The notes under the pieces: model-generated
The model's database searches: none
Told to the model about the DNA's origin: nothing
The model's input: only the letters and a program-made list of their open reading frames with translations
Position numbers and translations under genes: made by a program
Part shown: positions 1 to 8,244 of the stretch, in pieces
Layout: the number at the start of each line of letters is the position of its first letter
Position numbering within the stretch: position 1 is the stretch's first letter
Source: an uncultured Cytophagales bacterium
GTDB taxonomy: Bacteria; Bacteroidota; Bacteroidia; Cytophagales; UBA9547
DNA length: 64,000 nt
Assembly (NCBI GenBank): GCA_945957555.1
Contig: CAMFLX010000014.1
Location: forward strand, 1 to 64,000
Direction of reading: 5' to 3'

Positions 1-53
1 CCGCCCACAGTGCGTCGGCTCATAAACAATTCCTTATCCCGAATTCAGGTTAA
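1..53. repeat. Partial copy of dispersed hairpin element
   Basis: Positions 17-53 match 12903-12939 with 4 mismatches in 37 bases and no gap; both end in the same AGGTTAA. The part before position 17 also starts with a similar CC[A/G]CCCAC stretch. The window therefore opens inside the end of the same element that is seen more fully at 12755-12944. No gene is visible here. Confidence 0.6.
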
Positions 54-107
54 ATCAATTAATAACAAAACGCAAGTCACATTTAAATCCAAAACTAGCC
101 ACTTATG

Positions 108-142
108 TCCCGAAAGGCCCAAAAACCTTTCGGGATTTTTTT
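108..142 (+). terminator. Rho-independent terminator upstream of gatB
   Basis: A perfect 10-bp stem (TCCCGAAAGG at 108-117 with its complement at 126-135), an 8-base loop and a run of seven T. It would end a transcript coming from the left of the window and insulates gatB. Confidence 0.85.
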
Positions 143-191
143 ATTCTTACGACACCCATTAAGTATTTATTTCATATTCCCACATATTTAC

Positions 192-199
192 TAAATTTG
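192..199 (+). promoter_or_regulatory. Bacteroidota -7 box before gatB
   Basis: TAAATTTG fits the phylum consensus TAnnTTTG and lies 30 bases before the gatB ATG. No clear -33 TTG is seen at the expected distance, so this rests on the -7 box alone. Confidence 0.5.
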
Positions 200-229
200 C
201 AGATTAGGTATTTTTTATTTTCAAGATAA

Positions 230-1678
230 ATGTCAGTTTACGATAAATACCAGCCGGTAATCGGTTTGGAAGTTCACGCACAATTACTTACAAAAACTAA
301 GGCTTTTTCGTGGGAAGCATCAGAATACGGTGCTATGCCCAATACCAATATTTCAGTGGTTACGCTGGCACACCCTGGTACTTTACCAAAAGCCAACAAG
401 AGGGCTGTAGATTTCTCTTTAAAAATGGGTTTGGCCTGCGGTTGTGAGATTACCCGCTACAGCTTTTTCGATCGTAAAAACTATTTCTATCCGGATCTTC
501 CAAAAGGTTATCAAATCACACAAGACAAGACGCCTCTCTGCAAAGGCGGATCTGTGAGAATCAAACTTAAAGATGGTTCTGACAAGATCATTCAGCTCAA
601 TCGTATCCACATGGAAGAAGATTCGGGTAAATCTATGCACTTGGTGGAAGAGGTAGATACGTTGGTGGATTTGAATCGTGCAGGTACGCCCCTGATCGAG
701 ATCGTATCTGAGCCAGATATCAGAAACTCGGATGAAGCGTATGCATATCTTACAGAAATCAAGAAACTGGTAGAATATCTAGATGTTTGTGATGGTAACA
801 TGGAAGAAGGTTCGCTCCGTTGCGATGCAAACGTATCTGTAATGCTGAAAGGCGCTACTGAATATGGTAAAAAGGTGGAGCTCAAAAATATGAACTCGTT
901 TCGTAATGTGCAGAGAGCCATAGAGCATGAAATTAAAAGACAAATAGACATCATAGAAGCGGGAGGTACTTTTACTTCAGAAACAAGAACCTTTGACGCA
1001 GGTACTGGCGAAAGCAAAGGCATGCGTACCAAAGAGGATCTGAACGACTATCGTTACTTTCCCGAGCCAGACTTGCAACCGATCGTGATTTCTGACGAGT
1101 GGTTAAACGCCGTAAAGGCAGAAATGCCGGCATTACCTTCAGAACTGTTTGATAAATTTACCAAGCAGTATGGACTTCCAGAGTACGATGCTTTTGTGTT
1201 GACCGATGAGAAGGGAATGGCGCTTTATTTTGATGAAATCTGCAAGCATACCAAAAACTACAAAGCAGCGTCTAACTGGATGATGGGTCCTATCAAATCA
1301 TATTTGAATGAATTGACCTTAGATATCTCCCAATTCAGTGTGAAACCAATACAAATTGCAGAATTGATCGATCTGGTAGATTCTGGAAAAGTAGGGATTT
1401 CCATGACTAAGGATAAGGTTTTCCCTGAGATCATTAAGAATCCTGCACAAACAGCACTTTCTGTAGCAGAGAAGTTGAATCTGATTCAACAAAGTGATAC
1501 AGGTGCACTACAAGGTTTTGTAGACGAAGTATTGGCGAAGTATCCGGAGAAAGTAGCTGAATACAAAGGTGGTAAAAAGGGACTCATCGGTATGTTTATG
1601 GGTGAGGTCATGAAACTGTCTGGTGGCAAGGCCGATCCTAAAGTGACTACAGAGCTGTTAAAGAAAAAATTAGACTAA
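230..1678 (+). CDS. gatB: Asp/Glu-tRNA amidotransferase subunit B (GatB)
   Basis: Subunit B of the GatCAB amidotransferase, which turns Glu-tRNA(Gln) or Asp-tRNA(Asn) into the amidated form in the cytoplasm; GatB holds the mischarged tRNA and the kinase site. The product is 482 residues, normal for the family. The family signature DRKNYFYPDLPKGYQ is at residues 81-95, LEVHAQL is at 13-19, and the C-terminal GatB/YqeY helical tail spans roughly 330-482. The start is an ATG 30 bases after a TAAATTTG promoter box. gatA and gatC are not in the window, which is common since the subunits are often scattered in this phylum. The next gene follows after only 9 bases, so both are probably one transcript. 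Confidence 0.97.
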   Translation: MSVYDKYQPVIGLEVHAQLLTKTKAFSWEASEYGAMPNTNISVVTLAHPGTLPKANKRAVDFSLKMGLACGCEITRYSFFDRKNYFYPDLPKGYQITQDKTPLCKGGSVRIKLKDGSDKIIQLNRIHMEEDSGKSMHLVEEVDTLVDLNRAGTPLIEIVSEPDIRNSDEAYAYLTEIKKLVEYLDVCDGNMEEGSLRCDANVSVMLKGATEYGKKVELKNMNSFRNVQRAIEHEIKRQIDIIEAGGTFTSETRTFDAGTGESKGMRTKEDLNDYRYFPEPDLQPIVISDEWLNAVKAEMPALPSELFDKFTKQYGLPEYDAFVLTDEKGMALYFDEICKHTKNYKAASNWMMGPIKSYLNELTLDISQFSVKPIQIAELIDLVDSGKVGISMTKDKVFPEIIKNPAQTALSVAEKLNLIQQSDTGALQGFVDEVLAKYPEKVAEYKGGKKGLIGMFMGEVMKLSGGKADPKVTTELLKKKLD

Positions 1679-1687
1679 ATATATCCC

Positions 1688-2824
1688 TTGAAAAAGATAC
1701 TCTCGGTTACCTTGGCGCTACTGATAGTTGCGTCGTGTGACAAAAAAAACGAAGGCAGTACTGCTGGAAAGCTAAAAATAAGAGGTAAGGTAAAACATAC
1801 CGATACTGGCTATGTGGTTCTTAAAGAAGTGGGTGATACCAATGTGATCCCGTTAGATTCCGTAAAGCTGAAAGACGGTACTTTTACTTTTGAAATTACT
1901 CCAAAAGAGAAGACTTTCTATTACGTAGAGCTGTTTAAAAAGCAAACAGTATTCTTGATAGGCGGCCCTAAGGATACACTTTATGTGGAAGCCGATGGAG
2001 ATTCTCAAATGGGTAAATTCACGGTGAAGGGTAGTAAAGACAATGAGCAAATCAAACAAGCTGCAGATTTGATTAATGAATACCAAAAGGAATTCAATGA
2101 GAAGCAACAAAGTTATATGATGCTCATGCAACAGGGCAAAACTGCTGAGGCACAGCAGCTGGTATCGAGCATAGATGCCTTTTATGCACTGAAAATCAAA
2201 GAAGCCAAAGATTTGATCAATGCATTTGGTCCTGGTTTACCAGCCATGAGTCTTGCGGCGAACTTTATTTCACCGGAGAGAGACTTACCGTTTTTGGATA
2301 CCTTGGCTCAGAAGCTTAAGAAGGAAATGCCGAATTCAAAGCATACCAAGAGTTTTACGGAATTCATAGACAAGCACAAGGCGGCACAAAGCAGTGCTCA
2401 AGGCTTTGCATTAGGTACACCAGCTCCCGATTTTTCGGCGAGTACACCTACAGGGGAATGGATTAAACTTTCTAGTCTTAAAGGCAAGTATGTGTTGTTG
2501 GATTTCTGGGCTTCATGGTGTAAACCATGCCGTCAGGAAAATCCTAATGTGGTAAAAACTTACAACGCCTACAAAAACAAGAACTTCACTATTCTTTCTG
2601 TGTCGCTTGACGAGGAGAAGGAAGCATGGATAGCTGCTATTAAAAAGGACGGACTGATTTGGTCACAAGTATCTGACTTGAAAGGTTGGGGTTCTGATAT
2701 AGCGGCCTTGTATCATGTGCAAGGTATTCCTGCTACGTTTTTGGTAGATCCAGATGGTAAGATCATCGCCCAAAATCTCAGGGGTGATGCGCTAGAAGCA
2801 AAGCTTAAAGAAGTATTGAAATAA
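1688..2824 (+). CDS. TlpA-like thiol-disulfide oxidoreductase lipoprotein (DUF4369 + thioredoxin fold)
   Basis: A 378-residue exported lipoprotein: hydrophobic leader and lipobox with Cys at 17. Residues about 25-120 look like the beta-rich DUF4369 domain, 120-235 are helical, and 240-378 form an AhpC/TSA-TlpA thioredoxin domain with the active site WCKPC at 277-281 and cis-Pro loop GIPATF at 346-351. It should reduce or exchange disulfides in the periplasm, perhaps for cytochrome c maturation or general thiol balance; the substrate is not known. No ATG precedes the leader, so translation seems to begin at TTG (1688). A strong terminator follows at 2832. Confidence 0.9.
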   Translation: MKKILSVTLALLIVASCDKKNEGSTAGKLKIRGKVKHTDTGYVVLKEVGDTNVIPLDSVKLKDGTFTFEITPKEKTFYYVELFKKQTVFLIGGPKDTLYVEADGDSQMGKFTVKGSKDNEQIKQAADLINEYQKEFNEKQQSYMMLMQQGKTAEAQQLVSSIDAFYALKIKEAKDLINAFGPGLPAMSLAANFISPERDLPFLDTLAQKLKKEMPNSKHTKSFTEFIDKHKAAQSSAQGFALGTPAPDFSASTPTGEWIKLSSLKGKYVLLDFWASWCKPCRQENPNVVKTYNAYKNKNFTILSVSLDEEKEAWIAAIKKDGLIWSQVSDLKGWGSDIAALYHVQGIPATFLVDPDGKIIAQNLRGDALEAKLKEVLK

Positions 2825-2831
2825 AATATAC

Positions 2832-2854
2832 AGGAGGCTTCGGCCTCCTTTTTT
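2832..2854 (+). terminator. Terminator after the gatB operon
   Basis: Perfect 7-bp stem AGGAGGC/GCCTCCT with a TTCG tetraloop, followed by a T-run. It ends the gatB-tlpA-like transcript eight bases after the stop codon. Confidence 0.92.
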
Positions 2855-2866
2855 ATGTCCTAATTT

Positions 2867-4285
2867 ATGAAGAGAACATATTTCCTCCTTTTGATATTCA
2901 TTCAAGCACTGTTGTGCTATCCTTGTGGCAACGATTATGAAGAAGAGTCCCATTTTAAATTGTCGAAGGTCAATACCAAGGCTACAAATAATTATTTGAC
3001 ACATCAAGTAGGGTTTGATACACTTGCCCTCCAACAAAAAAGAAAAGCCCTATACCAGAAGCTAAAAACCTCCAATACAAAATATAAGATACTTTCAGAT
3101 ATAGCGCTTATTGATCTCAAAATAGGGAATAGAAAACAAGCAGTACATATACTAGACAGCCTTGTGAATATATACCCAAGAGAATATAACATCAATGCAA
3201 ATCTGGGAACAGGCTATGAGCTCATTGGTAATAATGCTTTGGCGCTCAAGTATATTGCAAAGGCTTTAGAGATCAATCCACATTCACATGATGAATCAGA
3301 ATGGATTCATGTGGAAATCTTAAAGGAAAAGCTTAAAAACAACCCTAATTATAAAAAGATCATGGATCTTGGTTTTGACAAATCACTTAGTTATTATGAG
3401 AACCTAGATCACTCAAGATACCGTGAGCAAAGGATTCAATTGGCATATCAGCTTAATGAGAGAATCACCTTCATTGGTTATCATGACCCCATAGTTTCTC
3501 AATTGCTTACTGACTATGCAGATTTAGTAGCTATTACTGATAATATCTTGAGTCCTGTCGGTGTTTATGAAAAGGCTCTTTACTATCCCAAGGCGGATCA
3601 CAAATATATCAATAATCGCCTAAAGGAGATCAAAAGCCTTCGATTCAAAGCCTATTTCCAATATTATGGACCTATGGTTTTGATTACCCTGATCTTGGGT
3701 GTTTTATTGGTTTTGCTTTGGAGAAATAGCGATCGAGTTTTGTTGAGGAAATTGTTTGTTGCCTTAATAATTGGAGCTGTCACATTTATCATTGTTTGGA
3801 ACTTACACCGATTACTTCCAGAATGGTATATCTTTACTATTCCCGTATCGGTATTTTTTGTGCCAGTTGAATTTTTAGTGATGAACGGACTAAAACGAAA
3901 GATGAGGTTTTTGTTATGGAATATTGTTCTTGTAATTTTAACAATGGGGTGTGGATTAATTTCTGCATTTACACTTAGTCTGTTTGGAACAATGAAGGAG
4001 GTTATACTTTTAACACCCTTTGCCCTATTTCTACCGCTCTTTTGGCTGTTTGCTTTAGTTTACAAGTTTGAGCAAAAGTGGAAACATTTTCTAGTAGGAA
4101 TCATTATTCTGTACTGTTGTTATTTCTTGCACTGGGGGTACTGGGCAGAATCAATGAGCAATACTGATTTACTCAATATGATGATAACTGCATGGTATAC
4201 CTATGTCTGCGCTACTATAGTATTTATGATCGCCTATTCCGCAAGACCACAGAGCAAGAATGTGGCAGATAAAATTCCAGAATAA
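2867..4285 (+). CDS. TPR protein with C-terminal 7-helix membrane domain, function unknown
   Basis: I do not recognise this family. The 472-residue product starts with a signal peptide or anchor (residues 1-18, with Cys 17 and 20). Residues 76-138 form about two tetratricopeptide-like helix pairs ending in the typical ALEINP sequence. Residues 140-260 are helical and soluble. From about 266 to 460 there are seven hydrophobic segments separated by short basic loops. The arrangement (exported TPR head on a polytopic membrane domain) suggests a sensor or assembly factor, but this is inference only. The gene begins 12 bases after a terminator and has no visible partner; its own promoter is not obvious. 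Confidence 0.7.
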   Translation: MKRTYFLLLIFIQALLCYPCGNDYEEESHFKLSKVNTKATNNYLTHQVGFDTLALQQKRKALYQKLKTSNTKYKILSDIALIDLKIGNRKQAVHILDSLVNIYPREYNINANLGTGYELIGNNALALKYIAKALEINPHSHDESEWIHVEILKEKLKNNPNYKKIMDLGFDKSLSYYENLDHSRYREQRIQLAYQLNERITFIGYHDPIVSQLLTDYADLVAITDNILSPVGVYEKALYYPKADHKYINNRLKEIKSLRFKAYFQYYGPMVLITLILGVLLVLLWRNSDRVLLRKLFVALIIGAVTFIIVWNLHRLLPEWYIFTIPVSVFFVPVEFLVMNGLKRKMRFLLWNIVLVILTMGCGLISAFTLSLFGTMKEVILLTPFALFLPLFWLFALVYKFEQKWKHFLVGIIILYCCYFLHWGYWAESMSNTDLLNMMITAWYTYVCATIVFMIAYSARPQSKNVADKIPE

Positions 4286-4390
4286 ATTATTTCCATTTCA
4301 AATCATTGAAAAACAATACAATATGCCTTTAGTTTTCATTCAGTGATTTGCGCACTCTTTTTATTCAATCTAAATAAGTTGAATTATTAT

Positions 4391-4421
4391 TTGTAATTAG
4401 TCTAAATACGTAATAACTTTG
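4391..4421 (+). promoter_or_regulatory. Promoter of the iron-uptake-like locus, with possible operator
   Basis: TTG at 4391-4393, a 20-base spacer and TAACTTTG at 4414-4421 fit the Bacteroidota -33/-7 consensus; the ATG follows 31 bases later. In the spacer is TTAG-T-CTAA (4397-4405), a short palindrome, and TCTAAATA occurs at 4369-4376 and 4401-4408. An operator for an iron-dependent repressor is possible but cannot be shown by eye. Confidence 0.65.
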
Positions 4422-4452
4422 CCACGCAATTAGATAAATAATTTTAAACATA

Positions 4453-5625
4453 ATGTTAAATCGTCATACAAAACTTGGACTTTCTATATGGGTATTAGCA
4501 GTAGCTGGGCTTACTGTCTCTTGTAAAAAAAACAAAGAAGAAACTAATACCGTTACACCAACATTGCGTACCGCCATTGACTACAGTAAAGTTACAGCAA
4601 GTACACACTACAACGTTAAAGACACTACCTTGTTTGTAAATGCGACAGGGGATAGTACTGTAGATCGTACCGAAGGTAGGGTGCTCTTGGCTATGTTCAA
4701 AGCCTTAGATACTTATGCAAAAACAGGTACCACTAAAACGGTGGATGCTCAAGTCTTGAAAAACATGTTTGCCAACTCTGGCAATCCATTTAGCAATGCT
4801 ACCTTAGATGCTTCTGGTCAACAAATCAAAGCGGTTACTGGTGTAAAATCTAACAACGCAGATGTCGTTCGTGCTAAAATCGAAGAATTCTTCGCCAACC
4901 ATGCTGAAGCTAGCAAATCATTTGCAGATTCTGCGAAGAAAGGTAAGGCGGGTTTGGTTTATAATGGTACTTCAAAATACTTGGTAGATGCCAACGGTAT
5001 AGAGTGGGCACAAGTTATTTCTAAATCATTGATGGGCGCGTTCCAACTTGACTATATCGGTAATACACTCTTGGCGAATCTAGACGCCGACAATACTACC
5101 TTAGTTAGTGGTAAAAAATACTCTCAACTAGAGCATAACTGGGACATAGCTTATGGTCTCTTTACAAATAACGACATCTATGCTTTGAACGCTACGGATG
5201 CTACCAGAAATCCTTATGAATCATTCATCGGTTCATATGTATGGGAGTATAACAAAGGTGCTTATGCCAAACTACACACTGCATTTTTGAAAGGTCGTGT
5301 GGCTATTGTAAACAATGATAAAGCTGAATTAAAGGTACAATCAGATTATATCAGAAGGGAAATTGAAAAGGCAATTGCTTCTTCGGCCCTTGGCTATTTG
5401 GCAAAATGGAAAACAGGTACTAATGATGGAACACGTGCTCACGCCATAGGTGAAGGTGCTGGGTTTATTTACTCGCTACGTTTCTGCAAAATGAATGGTG
5501 CTGATGAAAAGTTCTCTGACGATATCCTCAATCCTTTGCTCTTCACAGGCAATGGCTTCTGGGATTTGGACACTGACAAAATCGTAGTGGCTGAGCAGGC
5601 GATCAAAGCTAAATTTGGTTTGTAG
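4453..5625 (+). CDS. DUF4856 lipoprotein
   Basis: A 390-residue lipoprotein (lipobox ending LTVSCKK near residue 24) of the DUF4856 family, whose members sit beside imelysin and TonB receptor genes in Bacteroidota. The biochemical role is not known. By context it is a surface or periplasmic part of a metal or iron-carrier uptake system. The mature part is mostly helical with several aromatic-rich segments (for example the YVWEYNKGAY stretch near residue 260). It is the first gene of the locus and has a good promoter. The next gene has its own promoter box overlapping the end of this one, and a hairpin in the gap. Confidence 0.8.
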   Translation: MLNRHTKLGLSIWVLAVAGLTVSCKKNKEETNTVTPTLRTAIDYSKVTASTHYNVKDTTLFVNATGDSTVDRTEGRVLLAMFKALDTYAKTGTTKTVDAQVLKNMFANSGNPFSNATLDASGQQIKAVTGVKSNNADVVRAKIEEFFANHAEASKSFADSAKKGKAGLVYNGTSKYLVDANGIEWAQVISKSLMGAFQLDYIGNTLLANLDADNTTLVSGKKYSQLEHNWDIAYGLFTNNDIYALNATDATRNPYESFIGSYVWEYNKGAYAKLHTAFLKGRVAIVNNDKAELKVQSDYIRREIEKAIASSALGYLAKWKTGTNDGTRAHAIGEGAGFIYSLRFCKMNGADEKFSDDILNPLLFTGNGFWDLDTDKIVVAEQAIKAKFGL

Positions 5626-5650
5626 TTCAGGCTTTTAGGGCTTAACTTTG
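5620..5650 (+). promoter_or_regulatory. Second, near-identical promoter before the imelysin gene
   Basis: TTG at 5620-5622, a spacer of 20 bases and TAACTTTG at 5643-5650. Both the -7 octamer and the spacing are the same as at 4391-4421. The -33 triplet overlaps the last codons of the DUF4856 gene. This would allow separate transcription of the imelysin-HTTM-receptor part. Confidence 0.55.
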
Positions 5651-5687
5651 TAGCCCGTTATTTAAATCAAAAGAAACAATACACAAG

Positions 5688-5728
5688 CCATGGATAAAGT
5701 AAGATAAATGCTTTGTCCATGGTTTTTT
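5688..5728 (+). terminator. Terminator or attenuator hairpin between DUF4856 and imelysin genes
   Basis: A 12-bp stem with one G-T type position (CCATGGATAAAG at 5688-5699 with CTTTGTCCATGG at 5711-5722) and an 11-base loop, followed by six T. It lies downstream of the second promoter and 11 bases before the chosen imelysin ATG, so it can cut read-through from DUF4856 or act as an attenuator in the imelysin leader. Confidence 0.7.
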
Positions 5729-5739
5729 ACACTCGTTAT

Positions 5740-6882
5740 ATGATGCATCACAAATCTCTACAAACTTATTTGGTAATTCTCTGTACCAGTCTCTTGTGGG
5801 CGTGTACGGGATCGAAACACGAGCCTATAACTGCTGACAATGGCTACGATAGGGCTGCGATGCTGACCAACATAGCGGATGAGATTATTTTACCTAGCTA
5901 TGCTAGGTTCAAAGGCAAGTTAGACCTGATGGTAAGCCAGTCTGATAGTTTTGCGACCAAACCCAGTGCAGAGTCTTTGGTGAAACTTCGTCAAACTTGG
6001 GTAGATGCATATGTTGAATGGCAAAAAGTTGAATTGTTTGATGTAGGTCCTGCCGAGATTTATACTTTACATTCGTACTTAAATATATATCCTACCAGTA
6101 CTACCGCTATAGAAACCAACATTTCCACAGGAACTTATAATTTTGGTTTGCCAACCTCATACCCAGAACAAGGCTTTCCTGCATTAGATTATTTGATCAA
6201 TGGTTTGGGTGCTACGGATGATGAGATATTAGCGAAATATACTACGGCTGCCGATGCGGCTAAACGCATATCTTATTTGAAAGCCGTAGTGACACAGTTA
6301 AATACCCGCTTTATAAAGATATATACGGAGTGGACCACCAATAACTATAGAGCGACATTCATCAGCAAAACCAATATGGATATTTACTCTTCCACTTCAT
6401 TGTTGGTTAATGGCTATGTGTTGAACTATGAACGATACATTCGTTCTGGCAAGTTTGGAATTCCCTCAGGAGCGATGCTTACCGATGGTACCACGGCACC
6501 AGAAAAAGTAGAGGCTTATTATAAGAAAGACCTATCTCTCACTCTTGCTAAAACGGCCCATCAGGCCTCATTGGATTTGTACAATGGTACCAGTGCGCTT
6601 ACGGGCACACAAGGGCCTTCGCTCAGGAAATATTTGCTTGCACTTGATGCAAAAGATACCAAAACAGGGGTCTCTTTGGTTGCAGAGATTGATTCTCAGT
6701 TTGTAAAGGTGGCCGATCGATTAAACGTACTCAAGCCTAATCTTGCGGAAGAGGTAAGTACCAATAATCAAGCGATGATCAATACTTTTGACGAAATGCA
6801 AAAGCTGGTTCGTTTACTCAAAGTAGACATGACCTCTGCCCTCAGCGTGACTATTACATACACAGACAACGACGGAGACTAA
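5740..6882 (+). CDS. Imelysin family lipoprotein (M75-like), metal motif degenerate
   Basis: A lipoprotein of about 380 residues with a leader ending LLWACTG. The frame is open from a TTG at 5713, but that lies in the terminator stem; ATG at 5740 (or 5743) gives a normal short n-region. Imelysin proteins are bundles of helices linked to iron uptake (IrpA, EfeO/EfeM relatives). The family's GxHxxE motif is here GFPALD in the segment at about residue 150, so the conserved His and Glu are absent; this variant probably binds differently or not through that site. It is followed after 9 bases by the HTTM gene, and then by the receptor, so it is likely co-transcribed with them. Confidence 0.85.
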   Translation: MMHHKSLQTYLVILCTSLLWACTGSKHEPITADNGYDRAAMLTNIADEIILPSYARFKGKLDLMVSQSDSFATKPSAESLVKLRQTWVDAYVEWQKVELFDVGPAEIYTLHSYLNIYPTSTTAIETNISTGTYNFGLPTSYPEQGFPALDYLINGLGATDDEILAKYTTAADAAKRISYLKAVVTQLNTRFIKIYTEWTTNNYRATFISKTNMDIYSSTSLLVNGYVLNYERYIRSGKFGIPSGAMLTDGTTAPEKVEAYYKKDLSLTLAKTAHQASLDLYNGTSALTGTQGPSLRKYLLALDAKDTKTGVSLVAEIDSQFVKVADRLNVLKPNLAEEVSTNNQAMINTFDEMQKLVRLLKVDMTSALSVTITYTDNDGD

Positions 6883-6891
6883 GCAAAGGCT

Positions 6892-8244
6892 TTGGAACTC
6901 AAGGGCTATACAGATATTTATTTACAAAAAAATACTTCGGCAGCAGTCTTGGCGGTATTCAGGATTGCCTTGGGGCTGTTGCTCTTCATATCCATTCTTA
7001 GGTTTTGGAGTAATGGATGGATCGCCGATTTGTATATTACACCCCAATATTTTTTTCCATTTTATGGCTTTGAGTTTGTAAAACCATTAGGTGCCTATAC
7101 CTATGTGCTATTTGGGCTTTGTGCACTTTCGGCACTTATGGTTGCACTGGGATGGTATTACCGTGTGGCAATGGTCTCGCTCTTTCTGAGTTTTACTTAT
7201 ATAGAGCTCATTGATAAATCTACCTACCTCAACCATTATTATTTCATTAGTTTGATCTGTCTCCTGATGGTTTTTCTGCCAGCACAGGTGTACTTTTCTG
7301 TAGATGCGTATCGGAACAAATCCATACATTGCGATCTCATACCGCAGTGGTGTGTTGATGTCATCAAGCTCATGGTTGCTATCCTGTATGTATATGCGGG
7401 CATAGCCAAAATCAACAGTGAGTGGTTGTTGCATGCACTTCCTTTAAAGATATGGCTGCCTGCACGCAACGATATGCCAGTGATTGGTTTTCTATTCAAC
7501 AAATCTTGGGTGCATTATGCATTTAGCTGGATCGGTTGTATCTACGACTTGAGCATTCCTTTTCTGTTGCTGAGTCGTAAGACGAGAGTTTTGGGTTACG
7601 TGGCAGTGGTTGTTTTTCATGTATTGACCTCGCTGTTGTTCCCGATTGGTATGTTTCCCTACATCATGATCGTTACAGCTTTGATCTTTTTTCCGGCAAG
7701 TTTTCACGAAAAAATATTAAGTGTGCTTCAAAAAACGCTGAGACTGCCCAAGCTTATAGGGGCTGGCGTCAAGACTTTGGTTTATAGTGCTACGAGCTTG
7801 CAATATTTCAAATACGGATTTATCGTTTTTTTTGCGCTGCAGTTACTCATGCCATTTAGGTACCTCTTGTATCCGGGCGATTTGTTTTGGACAGAAGAAG
7901 GTTTTAGGTTTTCTTGGCGCGTGATGCTTATGGAAAAGGCAGGCTATGCACAATTCACCGTAAAGGACAGCTCTGGTAAAAAAGCATTTGTAAACAATAC
8001 CTTATTCCTAACCAAGCTGCAGGAAAAGATGATGGCTACCCAACCTGATATGATCCTTCAATACGCCCACATCCTTCGTGATCATTATGCCTCACGTGGA
8101 TTTCAAAATCCAGAAGTATATGTGGATGCCTACGTGGCACTCAATGGCCACATGGGCCGAACCATGATTGACCCTACAGTAAACCTAGCCAAAGAAAAAG
8201 AATCGTTCAATCATAAATCGTGGATCGTACTGTACAATGACTAA
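6892..8244 (+). CDS. HTTM / vitamin K-dependent gamma-carboxylase-like membrane protein
   Basis: A 450-residue membrane protein with several helices up to about residue 330 and a soluble C-terminal part. The YVYAGIAKINSEWL stretch (near residue 170) is the AGxxK-x4-W pattern of the horizontally transferred transmembrane (HTTM) family, and the tail has the LNG...IDP...LA pattern also found in gamma-glutamyl carboxylase. The bacterial function is unknown; a modification of a partner peptide or lipid is possible. No ATG is available, so it starts at TTG 6892, nine bases after the imelysin stop. Its last 8 bases overlap the receptor gene, which implies translational coupling and a shared task with the TonB receptor. 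Confidence 0.85.
   Translation: MELKGYTDIYLQKNTSAAVLAVFRIALGLLLFISILRFWSNGWIADLYITPQYFFPFYGFEFVKPLGAYTYVLFGLCALSALMVALGWYYRVAMVSLFLSFTYIELIDKSTYLNHYYFISLICLLMVFLPAQVYFSVDAYRNKSIHCDLIPQWCVDVIKLMVAILYVYAGIAKINSEWLLHALPLKIWLPARNDMPVIGFLFNKSWVHYAFSWIGCIYDLSIPFLLLSRKTRVLGYVAVVVFHVLTSLLFPIGMFPYIMIVTALIFFPASFHEKILSVLQKTLRLPKLIGAGVKTLVYSATSLQYFKYGFIVFFALQLLMPFRYLLYPGDLFWTEEGFRFSWRVMLMEKAGYAQFTVKDSSGKKAFVNNTLFLTKLQEKMMATQPDMILQYAHILRDHYASRGFQNPEVYVDAYVALNGHMGRTMIDPTVNLAKEKESFNHKSWIVLYND

Noticed and set aside
592-1032. Minus-strand ORF opposite gatB
   Set aside because: It is the antisense shadow of a well-conserved gene; no start signal or homology.
4369-4408. Fur box proposed as a firm feature
   Set aside because: Only a short TTAG-T-CTAA palindrome and a TCTAAATA direct repeat are visible; without a matrix search this stays a note at the promoter entry.
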